Notes: generated by a model from the letters alone, not told the origin. Numbered from the stretch's first letter, positions 1 through 5,318 are shown. The stretch is 5,458 nt of DNA from 9FT-COMBO-53-11 sp035291485 (GCA_035291485.1 DATDSA010000044.1:1-5458), one strand, 5' to 3'. Numbers and translations are program-made.

Positions 1-1
1 T

Positions 2-721
2 ATGCTTCTCACAATCCTCCTCGCCGCTTCCATCGCCTCGATCGTAGACCTCGGAGGTCTAGTCCTCTTCTGGGATTATGCCCGCTCCAAGCGGTTTATC
101 TATCTGATCCTCTCTTTTGCGGCGGGAGTACTGCTGACGGCGTCTTTTCAGGAGATAATCCCCGAGGGTTTGGCGGAGGGGGCGAGCCTTCTCTGGGTGA
201 TGGCGGGGTTCGGCCTCTTTTTTGTGATCGAGAGGGGGATCATTATCCACCAGTGCCGGGATGAGAATTGCGATGTCCACGCCGGTTCCTACCTGATCGC
301 GATCGGGGACACGATCCACGATTTCCTGGATGGGGTTACCATCGCCATCTCATTTTTGGTCTCCTGGCAGCTAGGAATTGTCTCAACTCTGGCGATCGTT
401 CTCCACGAGATCCCGTCCGGTTTCGGTTCCTTCGCCGTGCTCCTGGCCGGAGTGGCCAGCCGGCGATTTCTCTGGATAGCCGTGGTCGCCTCCTCCGTCG
501 CGGCCCCCTTGGGGGCCCTGACAACCTATCTCGTGCGGGACTGGCTCGACCCCTGGATGGGCCCGCTCCTTCTGGCGGTCGGCGGCGGGTTTATCTACAT
601 CGCGGCGGTGGATCTCATTCCCGAAACGCACCACGACACCTCCCGCATCCGTTCCGTTCTCCACCTCATTATTTTCGGATTGGGAATCCTCTCGATGTAT
701 CTCATCGACAGAATAATTTAG
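2..721 (+). CDS. ZIP-family divalent metal transporter
   Basis: This 239-residue inner-membrane protein belongs to the ZIP (ZRT/IRT-like) family, which moves Zn2+, Fe2+ or similar metals into the cytoplasm. Family marks seen: a first membrane helix (about 3-24), the SFAAGVLL...EIIPEGL segment (38-57), a loop with metal-ligand spacing H83-x-C85-x4-C90-x2-H93, helix 4 with H106-D-F-L-D110-G, helix 5 with H135-E136-I-P, and the helix 6-7 segment GGGFIYIAAVDLIPETHH (194-211). Odd: relatives usually read HEIPxE followed by GDFA in helix 5, but here the sequence is HEIPSG and GSFA, so the usual polar or acidic ligands at 139, 140 and 143 are lost; metal choice may differ. The ATG at 2 fits the family N-terminus, but the upstream region and ribosome binding site are outside the window, so a longer start cannot be excluded. 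It heads a tight + strand cluster, 9 nt before the VKOR gene. Family is secure; substrate is unknown. Confidence 0.88.
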   Translation: MLLTILLAASIASIVDLGGLVLFWDYARSKRFIYLILSFAAGVLLTASFQEIIPEGLAEGASLLWVMAGFGLFFVIERGIIIHQCRDENCDVHAGSYLIAIGDTIHDFLDGVTIAISFLVSWQLGIVSTLAIVLHEIPSGFGSFAVLLAGVASRRFLWIAVVASSVAAPLGALTTYLVRDWLDPWMGPLLLAVGGGFIYIAAVDLIPETHHDTSRIRSVLHLIIFGLGILSMYLIDRII

Positions 722-730
722 GGGAAGATA

Positions 731-1201
731 ATGCCAGCCGATCTCAAGCAAAAATCTCAGCTCGGAAAGGCCGATTTTGTGATCATCGCCGCTTCGGTCT
801 TGGGGATGGTAATTATGGCCTATCTCACCTATCTCAAATTCAATTCGGGCGGGCTATCTTTCTGCGACATCAGCGAATCGTTTTCCTGCTCCACGGTTAA
901 CCAGAGCACCTACGCTGATTTTTTCGGAATTCCGGTGTCCATCCTGGGGTTTCTCTACTTTGCCGGGGTGGGGGGGTTAACATTTAGCAAAAGCACTGAG
1001 AGGTCTTTTTACTCTTTGGTTTTTGGGGCCACGGTTGCCGCCCTGGTTTTTTCGCTCTATCTGAGCTACGTCGAGTTCTTTGTTCTCAAGACAATCTGCC
1101 TTCTTTGTGAGACTTCCAAGGTGCTGATGATGGTGATCGGTGCCGTTTCTCTCCTCAAGATGCGTCGGGCAAAGAAAGATTTGCCATTTTTAGTAAACTA
1201 G
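731..1201 (+). CDS. VKOR-family protein (quinone-linked disulfide bond former)
   Basis: A 156-residue membrane protein of the vitamin K epoxide reductase family. In bacteria these proteins do the job of DsbB: they re-oxidise a thioredoxin-like DsbA partner outside the membrane and pass electrons to quinone. Seen: helix 1 at about 16-36; the loop cysteine pair C45 and C53 (C-x7-C, as in human VKOR); the family segment NQSTYADFFGIPVSILG (57-73); further helices at about 69-83 and 95-117; and the active-site C123-L-L-C126 at the start of the last helix. All four catalytic cysteines are present, so it should be active. It lacks the C-terminal thioredoxin domain found fused in many bacterial VKORs, and no separate DsbA-like gene lies in the window. 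The ATG at 731 follows the ZIP stop by 9 nt and has a GGGGAAG ribosome binding site (721-727) that starts in the ZIP stop codon. The permease gene follows after 3 nt. Confidence 0.92.
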   Translation: MPADLKQKSQLGKADFVIIAASVLGMVIMAYLTYLKFNSGGLSFCDISESFSCSTVNQSTYADFFGIPVSILGFLYFAGVGGLTFSKSTERSFYSLVFGATVAALVFSLYLSYVEFFVLKTICLLCETSKVLMMVIGAVSLLKMRRAKKDLPFLVN

Positions 1202-1204
1202 AAC

Positions 1205-2398
1205 GTGTTTAAATTTTCTATTCTTTCGGCCTTCCGCCGCCGCCTGGTCGCCTTTTTAGCCATCATCGGTGTCGCCCTCGGTTCAGGATTGTTGATGACG
1301 CTGCTCTCCCTCTCGGCCGGGATCGAGTCCCGTTTTAACAACACCTTTCAGGAGGTGGCGGGGACGATTTCCGTCACCGCCGAGGGCGGCACGGCCATCG
1401 GCCGAATTATGGGGTCGGTGGGCGACCCGCTTCCCGATTCCTATGCCGTTCGGATCAAAAAGATCGAGGGAGTCGATCTGGCGGCCCCTTTCGTGACCGC
1501 CCAGGTCCGCTCGGAAAAGTTTGGGGCGATCGGGGCGTTTGGAGTGGGAATGACCGGGATTATCGAGGGCGAGGAGCTTTTCGAAAATCCCAACGAAAAG
1601 ATCAAGGAGGGACGGTCTTTTTCGGGAGGAAACGAAGTAATCGCGGGGGCCCGCCTTCTGGAGAGCGCTCGCTTTGCCGACGTGGATATCAATGTCGGCG
1701 ACACCTTCACCGCCCCCATCGGCAACACCCGCGAGATGGTGGAGCTCAAGCTCGTCGGCACCTACGAAACCGGTTCGGAAACGACCAATTACGGCCTCTT
1801 TGGTCCGGTAGCCCTGGTCCGTAAGCTGGCGGATATCGGCAAAAAACAGATCGGCGGGGTGGAGGTGCGAGTCGTTGATCCCCAGGCCGTCAACGAGGTC
1901 GCCCAGAGAATCGAAGCGGCCTTTGCCGAGGAAGACCCTCCCGTCAGCGCCAGCGTTCCCCAGGATCTATTTGCCTCCCTCTCCTCCTTTACCGATATGT
2001 TCGATATCTTCCTGTTGGCAATCGCTCTGGTCGCGGCGGCGGCCGGCGGAACGGCGGTGATGGTGGTGATGCTCCTGACCGTTTTCGAACGGCGGCGGGA
2101 GTTTGGCATCCTCAAAGCCGGGGGTTGGAGCAATTCCAACATCATCACTTCGGTGCTGGTTACTTCCCTAACCCTGGCCCTTCTGGGGGCGGGGGCGGGG
2201 ATCCTGACAGGTTCGGGAGTGGTCCTAGCGATTCAGAGCATCCTGGAGAGTGTGACCGGCCGGGGGCTGGTGGCCTTTTCTCCGGAGATGTTTCTCTGGG
2301 CGGCGGGGATTGGGATTGTTACCGGCTTAATTGGGGGTCTTCTGCCGGCGATTTCGGCGGCGCGGGTTTCGCCGATCGAGACCCTGCGGGGCGAATAA
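1205..2398 (+). CDS. ABC transporter permease, MacB/FtsX type
   Basis: A 397-residue permease with the MacB/LolC/FtsX layout: helix 1 at about 14-37, a large extracytoplasmic domain (about 39-258), then three helices near 266-292, 312-345 and 360-384. The ERRREFGILKAGG segment (295-307) is the cytoplasmic coupling element that docks on the ATPase, and the end PAISAARVSPIETLRGE is the family's usual C-terminus. Proteins of this type do not form a classical channel; they use ATP to drive movements outside the membrane (peptide or lipoprotein export, or signalling). A MacA-like adaptor, if there is one, is not in the window. I chose the GTG at 1205 because it gives the family N-terminus with the first helix complete; the ATG at codon 31 would delete that helix. 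No good Shine-Dalgarno precedes the GTG, so translation may be coupled to VKOR, whose stop is 3 nt upstream. The ATPase gene starts 1 nt after this stop. Family secure, cargo unknown. Confidence 0.9.
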   Translation: MFKFSILSAFRRRLVAFLAIIGVALGSGLLMTLLSLSAGIESRFNNTFQEVAGTISVTAEGGTAIGRIMGSVGDPLPDSYAVRIKKIEGVDLAAPFVTAQVRSEKFGAIGAFGVGMTGIIEGEELFENPNEKIKEGRSFSGGNEVIAGARLLESARFADVDINVGDTFTAPIGNTREMVELKLVGTYETGSETTNYGLFGPVALVRKLADIGKKQIGGVEVRVVDPQAVNEVAQRIEAAFAEEDPPVSASVPQDLFASLSSFTDMFDIFLLAIALVAAAAGGTAVMVVMLLTVFERRREFGILKAGGWSNSNIITSVLVTSLTLALLGAGAGILTGSGVVLAIQSILESVTGRGLVAFSPEMFLWAAGIGIVTGLIGGLLPAISAARVSPIETLRGE

Positions 2399-2399
2399 A

Positions 2400-3071
2400 A
2401 TGGAGAAAATTTTGAATTTGGAAAAAGTTACCAAAATCTACGGAACGGGAGAAACCAAGGTGGCGGCGCTGGATGGAGTCAGTCTGGATGTAGCACCCGG
2501 AGAGATGGTTTCGGTGGTGGGACACTCGGGGAGCGGCAAGACCACTCTGTTGAATATGATGGGAGCGCTGGACCGGCCGACCTCGGGGCGGATTTTTCTG
2601 GAGGGGGAGGAGATCAGCCGGATCCCAGAACACCAGCTCTACCGAGTACGCCGCGAGAAGATCGGCTTTATTTTCCAGAGCTTCCATCTCATCCCCACTC
2701 TGAACGCGCTCGAAAACGTGCTGGCCCCGACCCTCCCCCTGGGAGAGAGGCGATTCGAGGAACGGGCGCGGGAGCTGCTTAAATCGGTGGGATTGGCGAG
2801 CCGAATGATGCATCGTCCCTCCCAGCTCTCCGGAGGGGAGATGCAGCGCGTCGCCATCGCCCGGGCGCTCATTCACGAACCCAGGCTGATCCTGGCGGAT
2901 GAGCCGACCGGAAATCTGGATTCCAAAACCGGAGAAGAGATCATCAACCTCCTCCTGCGCCTGAACAAGGAAAAGGGAGTGACACTGGTGATCGTGACCC
3001 ACGAGCCAGATATCGCGAAAAGAGCCGACCGGACCATCAGCATCCGCGACGGCCGGATCGAACCGGCCTGA
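2400..3071 (+). CDS. ABC transporter ATPase, MacB/LolD type
   Basis: A 223-residue ATP-binding subunit that powers the adjacent permease. All nucleotide-binding motifs are intact: Walker A GHSGSGKTT (41-49, K47), Q-loop Q93 in FIFQSFHLIP, signature LSGGEMQR (143-150), Walker B with catalytic glutamate in LILADEPTGNLD (163-174, E168), and the switch histidine H201 in VTHEPD. The wording of the Q-loop and of the EPTGNLD stretch is characteristic of the MacB/LolD/FtsE group and agrees with the permease type. Length is normal for a stand-alone subunit of this group. An in-frame extension back to 2331 is open, but the ATG at 2400 starts a normal N-terminus, and the extension would overlap the conserved permease end. 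The stop-to-start gap of one base suggests translational coupling; CGGGG at 2387-2391, inside the permease gene, could be a weak ribosome binding site. It is the last gene of the cluster; the following gene has its own promoter. Confidence 0.94.
   Translation: MEKILNLEKVTKIYGTGETKVAALDGVSLDVAPGEMVSVVGHSGSGKTTLLNMMGALDRPTSGRIFLEGEEISRIPEHQLYRVRREKIGFIFQSFHLIPTLNALENVLAPTLPLGERRFEERARELLKSVGLASRMMHRPSQLSGGEMQRVAIARALIHEPRLILADEPTGNLDSKTGEEIINLLLRLNKEKGVTLVIVTHEPDIAKRADRTISIRDGRIEPA
3051..3068 (+). other. GC-rich hairpin at the 3' end of the ATPase gene
   Basis: GGCCGG (3051-3056) and CCGGCC (3063-3068) are perfect inverted repeats around a six-base loop, covering the last codons just before the TGA at 3069-3071. 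The nearest T run (3083-3087) is about 15 bases further on, so this is not a standard intrinsic terminator. It could stabilise the mRNA end or slow polymerase at the end of the four-gene cluster, or simply reflect codon choice. Confidence 0.35.
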
Positions 3072-3077
3072 GATGGG

Positions 3078-3105
3078 TTGACTTTTTCCCAGCCCCCCTT
3101 ATAGT
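3078..3105 (+). promoter_or_regulatory. sigma70-type promoter of the 146-residue gene
   Basis: TTGACT (3078-3083) and TATAGT (3100-3105) are separated by 16 bp; each hexamer has one mismatch to the sigma70 consensus. Transcription would start near 3112, giving a leader of roughly 30 nt before the ATG at 3141. It lies just after the ATPase stop and makes the next gene independent of the upstream cluster. Its TTGACTTTT start is shared with the rRNA promoter candidate at 5042. Confidence 0.7.
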
Positions 3106-3129
3106 TAGAACAGTCAAAAGATTGGAGAT

Positions 3130-3135
3130 AGGAGG
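3130..3135 (+). promoter_or_regulatory. AGGAGG ribosome binding site
   Basis: A perfect AGGAGG five bases before the ATG at 3141. It is the strongest Shine-Dalgarno in the window and fixes the start of the 146-residue gene. The other genes here have weak or no such sites. Confidence 0.8.
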
Positions 3136-3140
3136 GTGCG

Positions 3141-3581
3141 ATGCTGTCTGATCGGCGTTTCACGATTTATCGAACGACTCACCTCTCTCCCCGCCAGGGG
3201 ACTCTGTTGGGTCTGATCTGGATTGCGGTTCAGCGGAACCGCGAGCTGGGCCGGGGAGCTTTCGTTGACGGCGGGTTGTTGAGAGATCTGATCACCACGG
3301 CGCAGGCTCGCAAGCTGATCAATCCTTTGGTCAACTTCGAGCTTCCTCGGTTTACACCCTTGGGGGCGGAGCTGAAGGAGTTGGCCCGGCAGGGATTCCT
3401 CCATCTCTCGGAGAACCCGGAGAGGATCGGCTTCCTGGGGACAACCATCTTCGATCTGCCCACGGCGATCTTCCGTCACATCCGCGTCAGCGGCTTCGCT
3501 GAGCTCGTGAAGGATCTCGCGGATCCGGACGAAGACAGGGTCCTGGATTCGACGAGAGGCTGGGACCCGACACCGGAGTGA
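3141..3581 (+). CDS. Unrecognised 146-residue protein
   Basis: I do not recognise this protein. It is a soluble-looking chain with no signal peptide and no convincing membrane helix. Residues 17-35 (RQGTLLGLIWIAVQRNREL) probably form an amphipathic helix; 44-66 and 72-86 look helical, and the FTPLGAELKELARQGFL stretch followed by a possible beta turn (88-103) vaguely resembles a winged-helix arrangement, but this is weak. The end (126-146) is rich in Asp, Glu and Pro and is probably disordered. There is no cysteine or obvious catalytic motif. That it is a real gene is well supported by context: promoter at 3078-3105, perfect Shine-Dalgarno, and intrinsic terminator ten bases after the stop, so it forms a complete single-gene unit. 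A longer open frame on the opposite strand covers the same DNA but runs through the promoter and terminator and looks like a shadow. Function unknown. Confidence 0.8.
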   Translation: MLSDRRFTIYRTTHLSPRQGTLLGLIWIAVQRNRELGRGAFVDGGLLRDLITTAQARKLINPLVNFELPRFTPLGAELKELARQGFLHLSENPERIGFLGTTIFDLPTAIFRHIRVSGFAELVKDLADPDEDRVLDSTRGWDPTPE

Positions 3582-3590
3582 TTCCGTTCC

Positions 3591-3626
3591 AACCGCCTGA
3601 TTGCCCCGGGCGGTTTCTTTTTGTTC
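3591..3626 (+). terminator. Intrinsic terminator of the 146-residue gene
   Basis: AACCGCC (3591-3597) pairs with GGCGGTT (3609-3615) around an 11-base loop, followed by a T-rich tract (3616-3626). It begins ten bases after the TGA at 3579-3581. This is a standard Rho-independent terminator on the + strand and separates this unit from mnmA. Confidence 0.85.
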
Positions 3627-3643
3627 TAGCAAAAAACTAGGTC

Positions 3644-3655
3644 GCCGCCGGCGGC
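3644..3655. repeat. 12-bp GC palindrome upstream of mnmA
   Basis: GCCGCCGGCGGC is a perfect 12-bp palindrome. It ends 15 bp before the TAAAAT -10 candidate of mnmA, so it covers the place where a -35 hexamer would sit. It could be an operator or simply a chance GC-rich palindrome; no factor can be named. Confidence 0.35.
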
Positions 3656-3670
3656 CGTCCTTTCTTGCGT

Positions 3671-3676
3671 TAAAAT
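3671..3676 (+). promoter_or_regulatory. -10 element of mnmA, possibly giving leaderless mRNA
   Basis: TAAAAT matches the sigma70 -10 consensus at five of six positions and lies six bases before the mnmA ATG at 3683. From this spacing, transcription would begin at or next to the A of the ATG, which is the signature of a leaderless transcript. There is no -35 hexamer at the expected place (the site is GC-palindromic) and no Shine-Dalgarno before the gene. The alternative is read-through past the terminator at 3591-3626. Confidence 0.45.
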
Positions 3677-3682
3677 GAACTG

Positions 3683-4738
3683 ATGACCCGATTTAAAAAT
3701 AAACCGATCCGAGTTGCCGTCGGCCTCTCCGGAGGGGTGGATTCGGCGGTGGCGGCGGCTCTACTGAAAAAGCAGGGATACGAAGTCATCGGGGTGCATC
3801 TTTTCTGCTACGACGAGGGGCCTTACTGCACCGCGCCGGAGGACCGCAAAATGGCGGTACGGGTGGCGGCCCACTTGAAAATTCCGATCCTGGTCTGGGA
3901 TCTACATCGGCAATACCGCTCGAAGGTTATAAGATATTTTTTTGACGAGTACAAAGCCGGTCGGACCCCCAACCCTGACGTCGTCTGCAACCGCGAGATC
4001 AAGTTCGGGATTTTTATGGAAAAAGCCCTGCGAGACCTTAAGGTTGACTATGTCGCCACCGGCCATTACGCCCGCATCAAGGAGGATAAGGATGACTTCC
4101 ACCTGCTGCGCGGAGTGGACGAGAGCAAGGACCAGAGTTACTTCCTCTACCAATTGTTCCAAAAACAGCTTGAACAAATTATGTTTCCAATTGGCGGCTA
4201 CACCAAGAAGGAAGTGAGAAAAATCGCCCAGGAGCTGAATATCCCTAACAAAACCCGCCCCGATAGCCAAGGGATTTGCTTCATTGGGCCGGTTCCGGTC
4301 GCAAAATTTCTGCGGGAACGGATTCCGGCGAAGACCGGTTCGGTCGTGAACTCCAAAGGTGATGTCATTGGCGAGCACGACGGGGTTTGGTTCTTCACCG
4401 AGGGCCAGCGGCACGGTTTTCGGCTTTTTAAGACGACTGGCCTGCCACTCTATGTGATTGGCAAGGACGTGAAGAAAAACACCCTGATGGTTGGCCGGGG
4501 CGGGGAGGCAAGAGTGACGCAATTTGAGATCGAAAAGCCCCACTGGATTGGTAAACTAGAGGATATTAAAAATGTGCGGATCCGCCACCTCGGTGAGATC
4601 CTGCCGGTCCGTCTGGTTGGACCAAAGGTCACCCTCAAAGAGCCTATCTTTGGAGTGGCGCCTGGTCAGTCCGCCGTTTTCTATCGGGGAAGTGAGGTTC
4701 TGGGTGGGGGAGTAATCCTCAAGATTGGTGTCCTGTAG
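3683..4738 (+). CDS. mnmA: tRNA-specific 2-thiouridylase MnmA
   Basis: A 351-residue cytoplasmic enzyme that thiolates U34 of tRNA-Lys, -Glu and -Gln, using ATP to activate the base and a persulfide relay for sulfur. Seen: the PP-loop SGGVDS (16-21) in the N-terminal ATPase domain; TPNPDVVCNREIKF (95-108) with catalytic C102; ATGHYARI (125-132); DESKDQSYFLYQL (146-158); DSQGICFIG (194-202) with the second catalytic C199; TEGQRHG (239-245), where relatives more often have TIGQ; and the C-terminal barrel with PGQSAVFY (327-334). C102 and C199 sit at the same residue numbers as in E. coli MnmA. Length is near the usual 350-370, so it is complete. The ATG at 3683 gives the expected short N-terminus; no Shine-Dalgarno precedes it. 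No IscS or TusE-like sulfur donor is in the window. It stands alone between a terminator and its own 3' hairpin, upstream of the rRNA operon. Identification is firm. Confidence 0.97.
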   Translation: MTRFKNKPIRVAVGLSGGVDSAVAAALLKKQGYEVIGVHLFCYDEGPYCTAPEDRKMAVRVAAHLKIPILVWDLHRQYRSKVIRYFFDEYKAGRTPNPDVVCNREIKFGIFMEKALRDLKVDYVATGHYARIKEDKDDFHLLRGVDESKDQSYFLYQLFQKQLEQIMFPIGGYTKKEVRKIAQELNIPNKTRPDSQGICFIGPVPVAKFLRERIPAKTGSVVNSKGDVIGEHDGVWFFTEGQRHGFRLFKTTGLPLYVIGKDVKKNTLMVGRGGEARVTQFEIEKPHWIGKLEDIKNVRIRHLGEILPVRLVGPKVTLKEPIFGVAPGQSAVFYRGSEVLGGGVILKIGVL

Positions 4739-4757
4739 TCGGATGGTAACGTTATCC

Positions 4758-4787
4758 CCGATACACCACTGTATCGGTGATTTGTTT
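4758..4787 (+). terminator. Probable terminator after mnmA
   Basis: CCGATACA (4758-4765) and TGTATCGG (4770-4777) form a perfect 8-bp stem with a four-base loop (CCAC), 19 bases after the mnmA stop. The tract that follows (4778-4787) is T-rich but interrupted by G and A, so termination may be incomplete. A second imperfect inverted repeat sits just before it: the palindrome TAACGTTA (4747-4754) within GGAT...ATCC (4741-4757). TCGG at 4739-4742 could also pair with CCGA at 4758-4761, competing with the main stem. Confidence 0.6.
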
Positions 4788-5041
4788 CAGTAATATCTGT
4801 TAGGTAAAATTTTTCAGTTTCAAATTTCCGATTTGATGGATTTTGAAAAAATTTTATTTTTGTATCCCCTTTAGTGGTTATTTGGGATTTATTTTGGGCT
4901 CATTTTGAAAAATAGCAGTGTCGGGAATCGATTTGCCAAATTTTGAGCCGATTTTGGCCCTCCTCAATCCAGTAAAAATCGGCTTTGGCGGGAAACGGTC
5001 GGAGAGCGAACTTTTCCGATCAGGAGGGACGCTGGGACCGC
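4788..5041. other. AT-rich spacer between mnmA and the rRNA promoter
   Basis: I see no credible gene here. About 4790-4980 is strongly AT-rich, unlike the GC-rich genes around it, and full of short related words: an 11-base direct repeat ATTTTGAAAAA at 4840-4850 and 4902-4912, plus several ATTTTGG or TTTTGAG variants. GCCAAA (4935-4940) and TTTGGC (4953-4958) are inverted and overlap the left arm of the larger inverted repeat listed separately. Such DNA upstream of an rRNA promoter may be bent or bound by nucleoid proteins; that is inference. After 4985 the composition returns to GC-rich. Confidence 0.6.
4946..4984. repeat. Perfect 10-bp inverted repeat with 19-bp spacer
   Basis: AGCCGATTTT (4946-4955) is exactly repeated in reverse complement as AAAATCGGCT (4975-4984). 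The spacer of 19 bases is long for a terminator loop, and no T run of useful length follows on either strand, so it is not a standard terminator. It ends 57 bp before the -35 of the rRNA promoter candidate, a reasonable place for a protein-binding operator or for an RNA stem if an upstream promoter reads through. Confidence 0.6.
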
Positions 5042-5070
5042 TTGACTTTTGGTGCCGGCCAAGTTAGAGT
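5042..5070 (+). promoter_or_regulatory. rRNA operon promoter (sigma70 type)
   Basis: TTGACT (5042-5047) and TAGAGT (5065-5070) are separated by exactly 17 bp. The stretch right after the -10 (5071-5076, GGGGGC) is a GC-rich discriminator, which in well-studied bacteria marks rRNA promoters sensitive to ppGpp and initiating nucleotide levels; its role here is inferred. Start would be near 5077, giving a leader of about 240 nt before 16S. There is no clear UP element directly upstream. Confidence 0.6.
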
Positions 5071-5117
5071 GGGGGCGTATGCGGGAATAAGAAACAATTT
5101 CTTGTTAAACCCTTTTT

Positions 5118-5138
5118 GGGCCCCGCATGGGGTCTTTT
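5118..5138 (+). terminator. Terminator-like hairpin in the rRNA leader
   Basis: GGGCCCC (5118-5124) pairs with GGGGTCT (5129-5135) around a GCAT loop (two G-T pairs), and the T run 5135-5138 follows immediately. It resembles a short intrinsic terminator, or the hairpin (boxB-like) that often precedes boxA in rRNA leaders. Lying between the promoter and 16S, it would need antitermination if it is active; the boxA-like site begins 12 bases after the T run. Confidence 0.5.
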
Positions 5139-5149
5139 CAATGCCCCGG

Positions 5150-5161
5150 TGCCCTTTGACA
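5150..5161 (+). promoter_or_regulatory. boxA-like antitermination site
   Basis: TGCCCTTTGACA differs from the E. coli rRNA boxA core TGCTCTTTAACA at two positions (C for T, G for A), and G at the second of these also occurs in other bacterial boxA sequences. In the RNA, boxA is bound by NusB-NusE and makes polymerase resistant to termination. Position in the leader, downstream of a hairpin and upstream of 16S, is as expected. The embedded TTGACA also resembles a -35 but has no good partner -10. Confidence 0.6.
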
Positions 5162-5187
5162 TCAAAATATTTCCTGAACAATTCCAG

Positions 5188-5213
5188 TCCCGACGACCTA
5201 TCCGGTGTCGGGA
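5188..5213 (+). other. Strong hairpin in the rRNA leader
   Basis: TCCCGAC (5188-5194) pairs perfectly with GTCGGGA (5207-5213); inside it ACC (5196-5198) pairs with GGT (5204-5206) with G5195 bulged, leaving the five-base loop TATCC. No T run follows, so it is not a terminator. It may be a leader fold used in rRNA processing or ribosome assembly. Confidence 0.55.
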
Positions 5214-5238
5214 GAGCAAGAGCAAGGAAGGAACTTCA

Positions 5239-5252
5239 AGCGCGAATGCGCT
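5239..5252 (+). other. Small hairpin before the heptad array
   Basis: AGCGC (5239-5243) and GCGCT (5248-5252) form a five-pair stem with a GAAT loop, just 5' of the heptad repeat hairpin. The two structures share only the bases 5251-5252 and could stack on one another. Confidence 0.4.
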
Positions 5253-5318
5253 AGCACGTAGTGCGTAGCATGTAGCAAGTAGTCAAAAACTACGAGCCAC
5301 GAGCTACAAGCTATTTGC

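Noticed and set aside
268..900. 210-residue + strand open frame across the ZIP and VKOR genes
   Set aside because: Arg/Pro/Gly-rich shadow of two well-identified genes in another frame, with no domain.
2331..2399. 23-residue N-terminal extension of the ABC ATPase
   Set aside because: Arg-rich, unlike the family N-terminus, and it overlaps the conserved end of the permease; the ATG at 2400 gives the normal length.
3114..3632. 172-residue open frame on the - strand
   Set aside because: It covers the + strand 146-residue gene together with its terminator and leader. The + frame has promoter, AGGAGG and terminator in the right order; the - frame has none and a low-complexity Gln/Arg-rich composition.
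3902..4543. 213-residue - strand open frame inside mnmA
   Set aside because: Antisense shadow of a highly conserved enzyme gene; no start signals or known motifs.
4782..4810. TTGTTT-N17-TAAAAT as a promoter
   Set aside because: The -35 matches only half of the consensus and such -10 words are expected by chance in AT-rich DNA; no gene starts nearby. It could at most be a weak distal rRNA promoter.
5156..5182. Second rRNA promoter starting at TTGACA (5156-5161)
   Set aside because: No acceptable -10 at 16-18 bp; the best hexamer (AACAAT at 5177) needs a 15-bp spacer. The TTGACA is better explained as part of the boxA-like site.
4985..5254. 89-residue open frame with TTG start on the + strand
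   Set aside because: It runs through the rRNA promoter, the leader hairpins and the boxA-like site, has no Shine-Dalgarno and no recognisable domain; the RNA-level signals explain the DNA better.
5251..5317. Heptad array as a CRISPR or tandem coding repeat
   Set aside because: Units are only 7 bp with no spacers and occur in inverted halves, which makes a hairpin rather than a CRISPR array; the region is non-coding leader.
4739..5318. tRNA gene or riboswitch in the long spacer
   Set aside because: No cloverleaf arms, no T-loop GTTCGA-type box and no recognisable riboswitch core on either strand.
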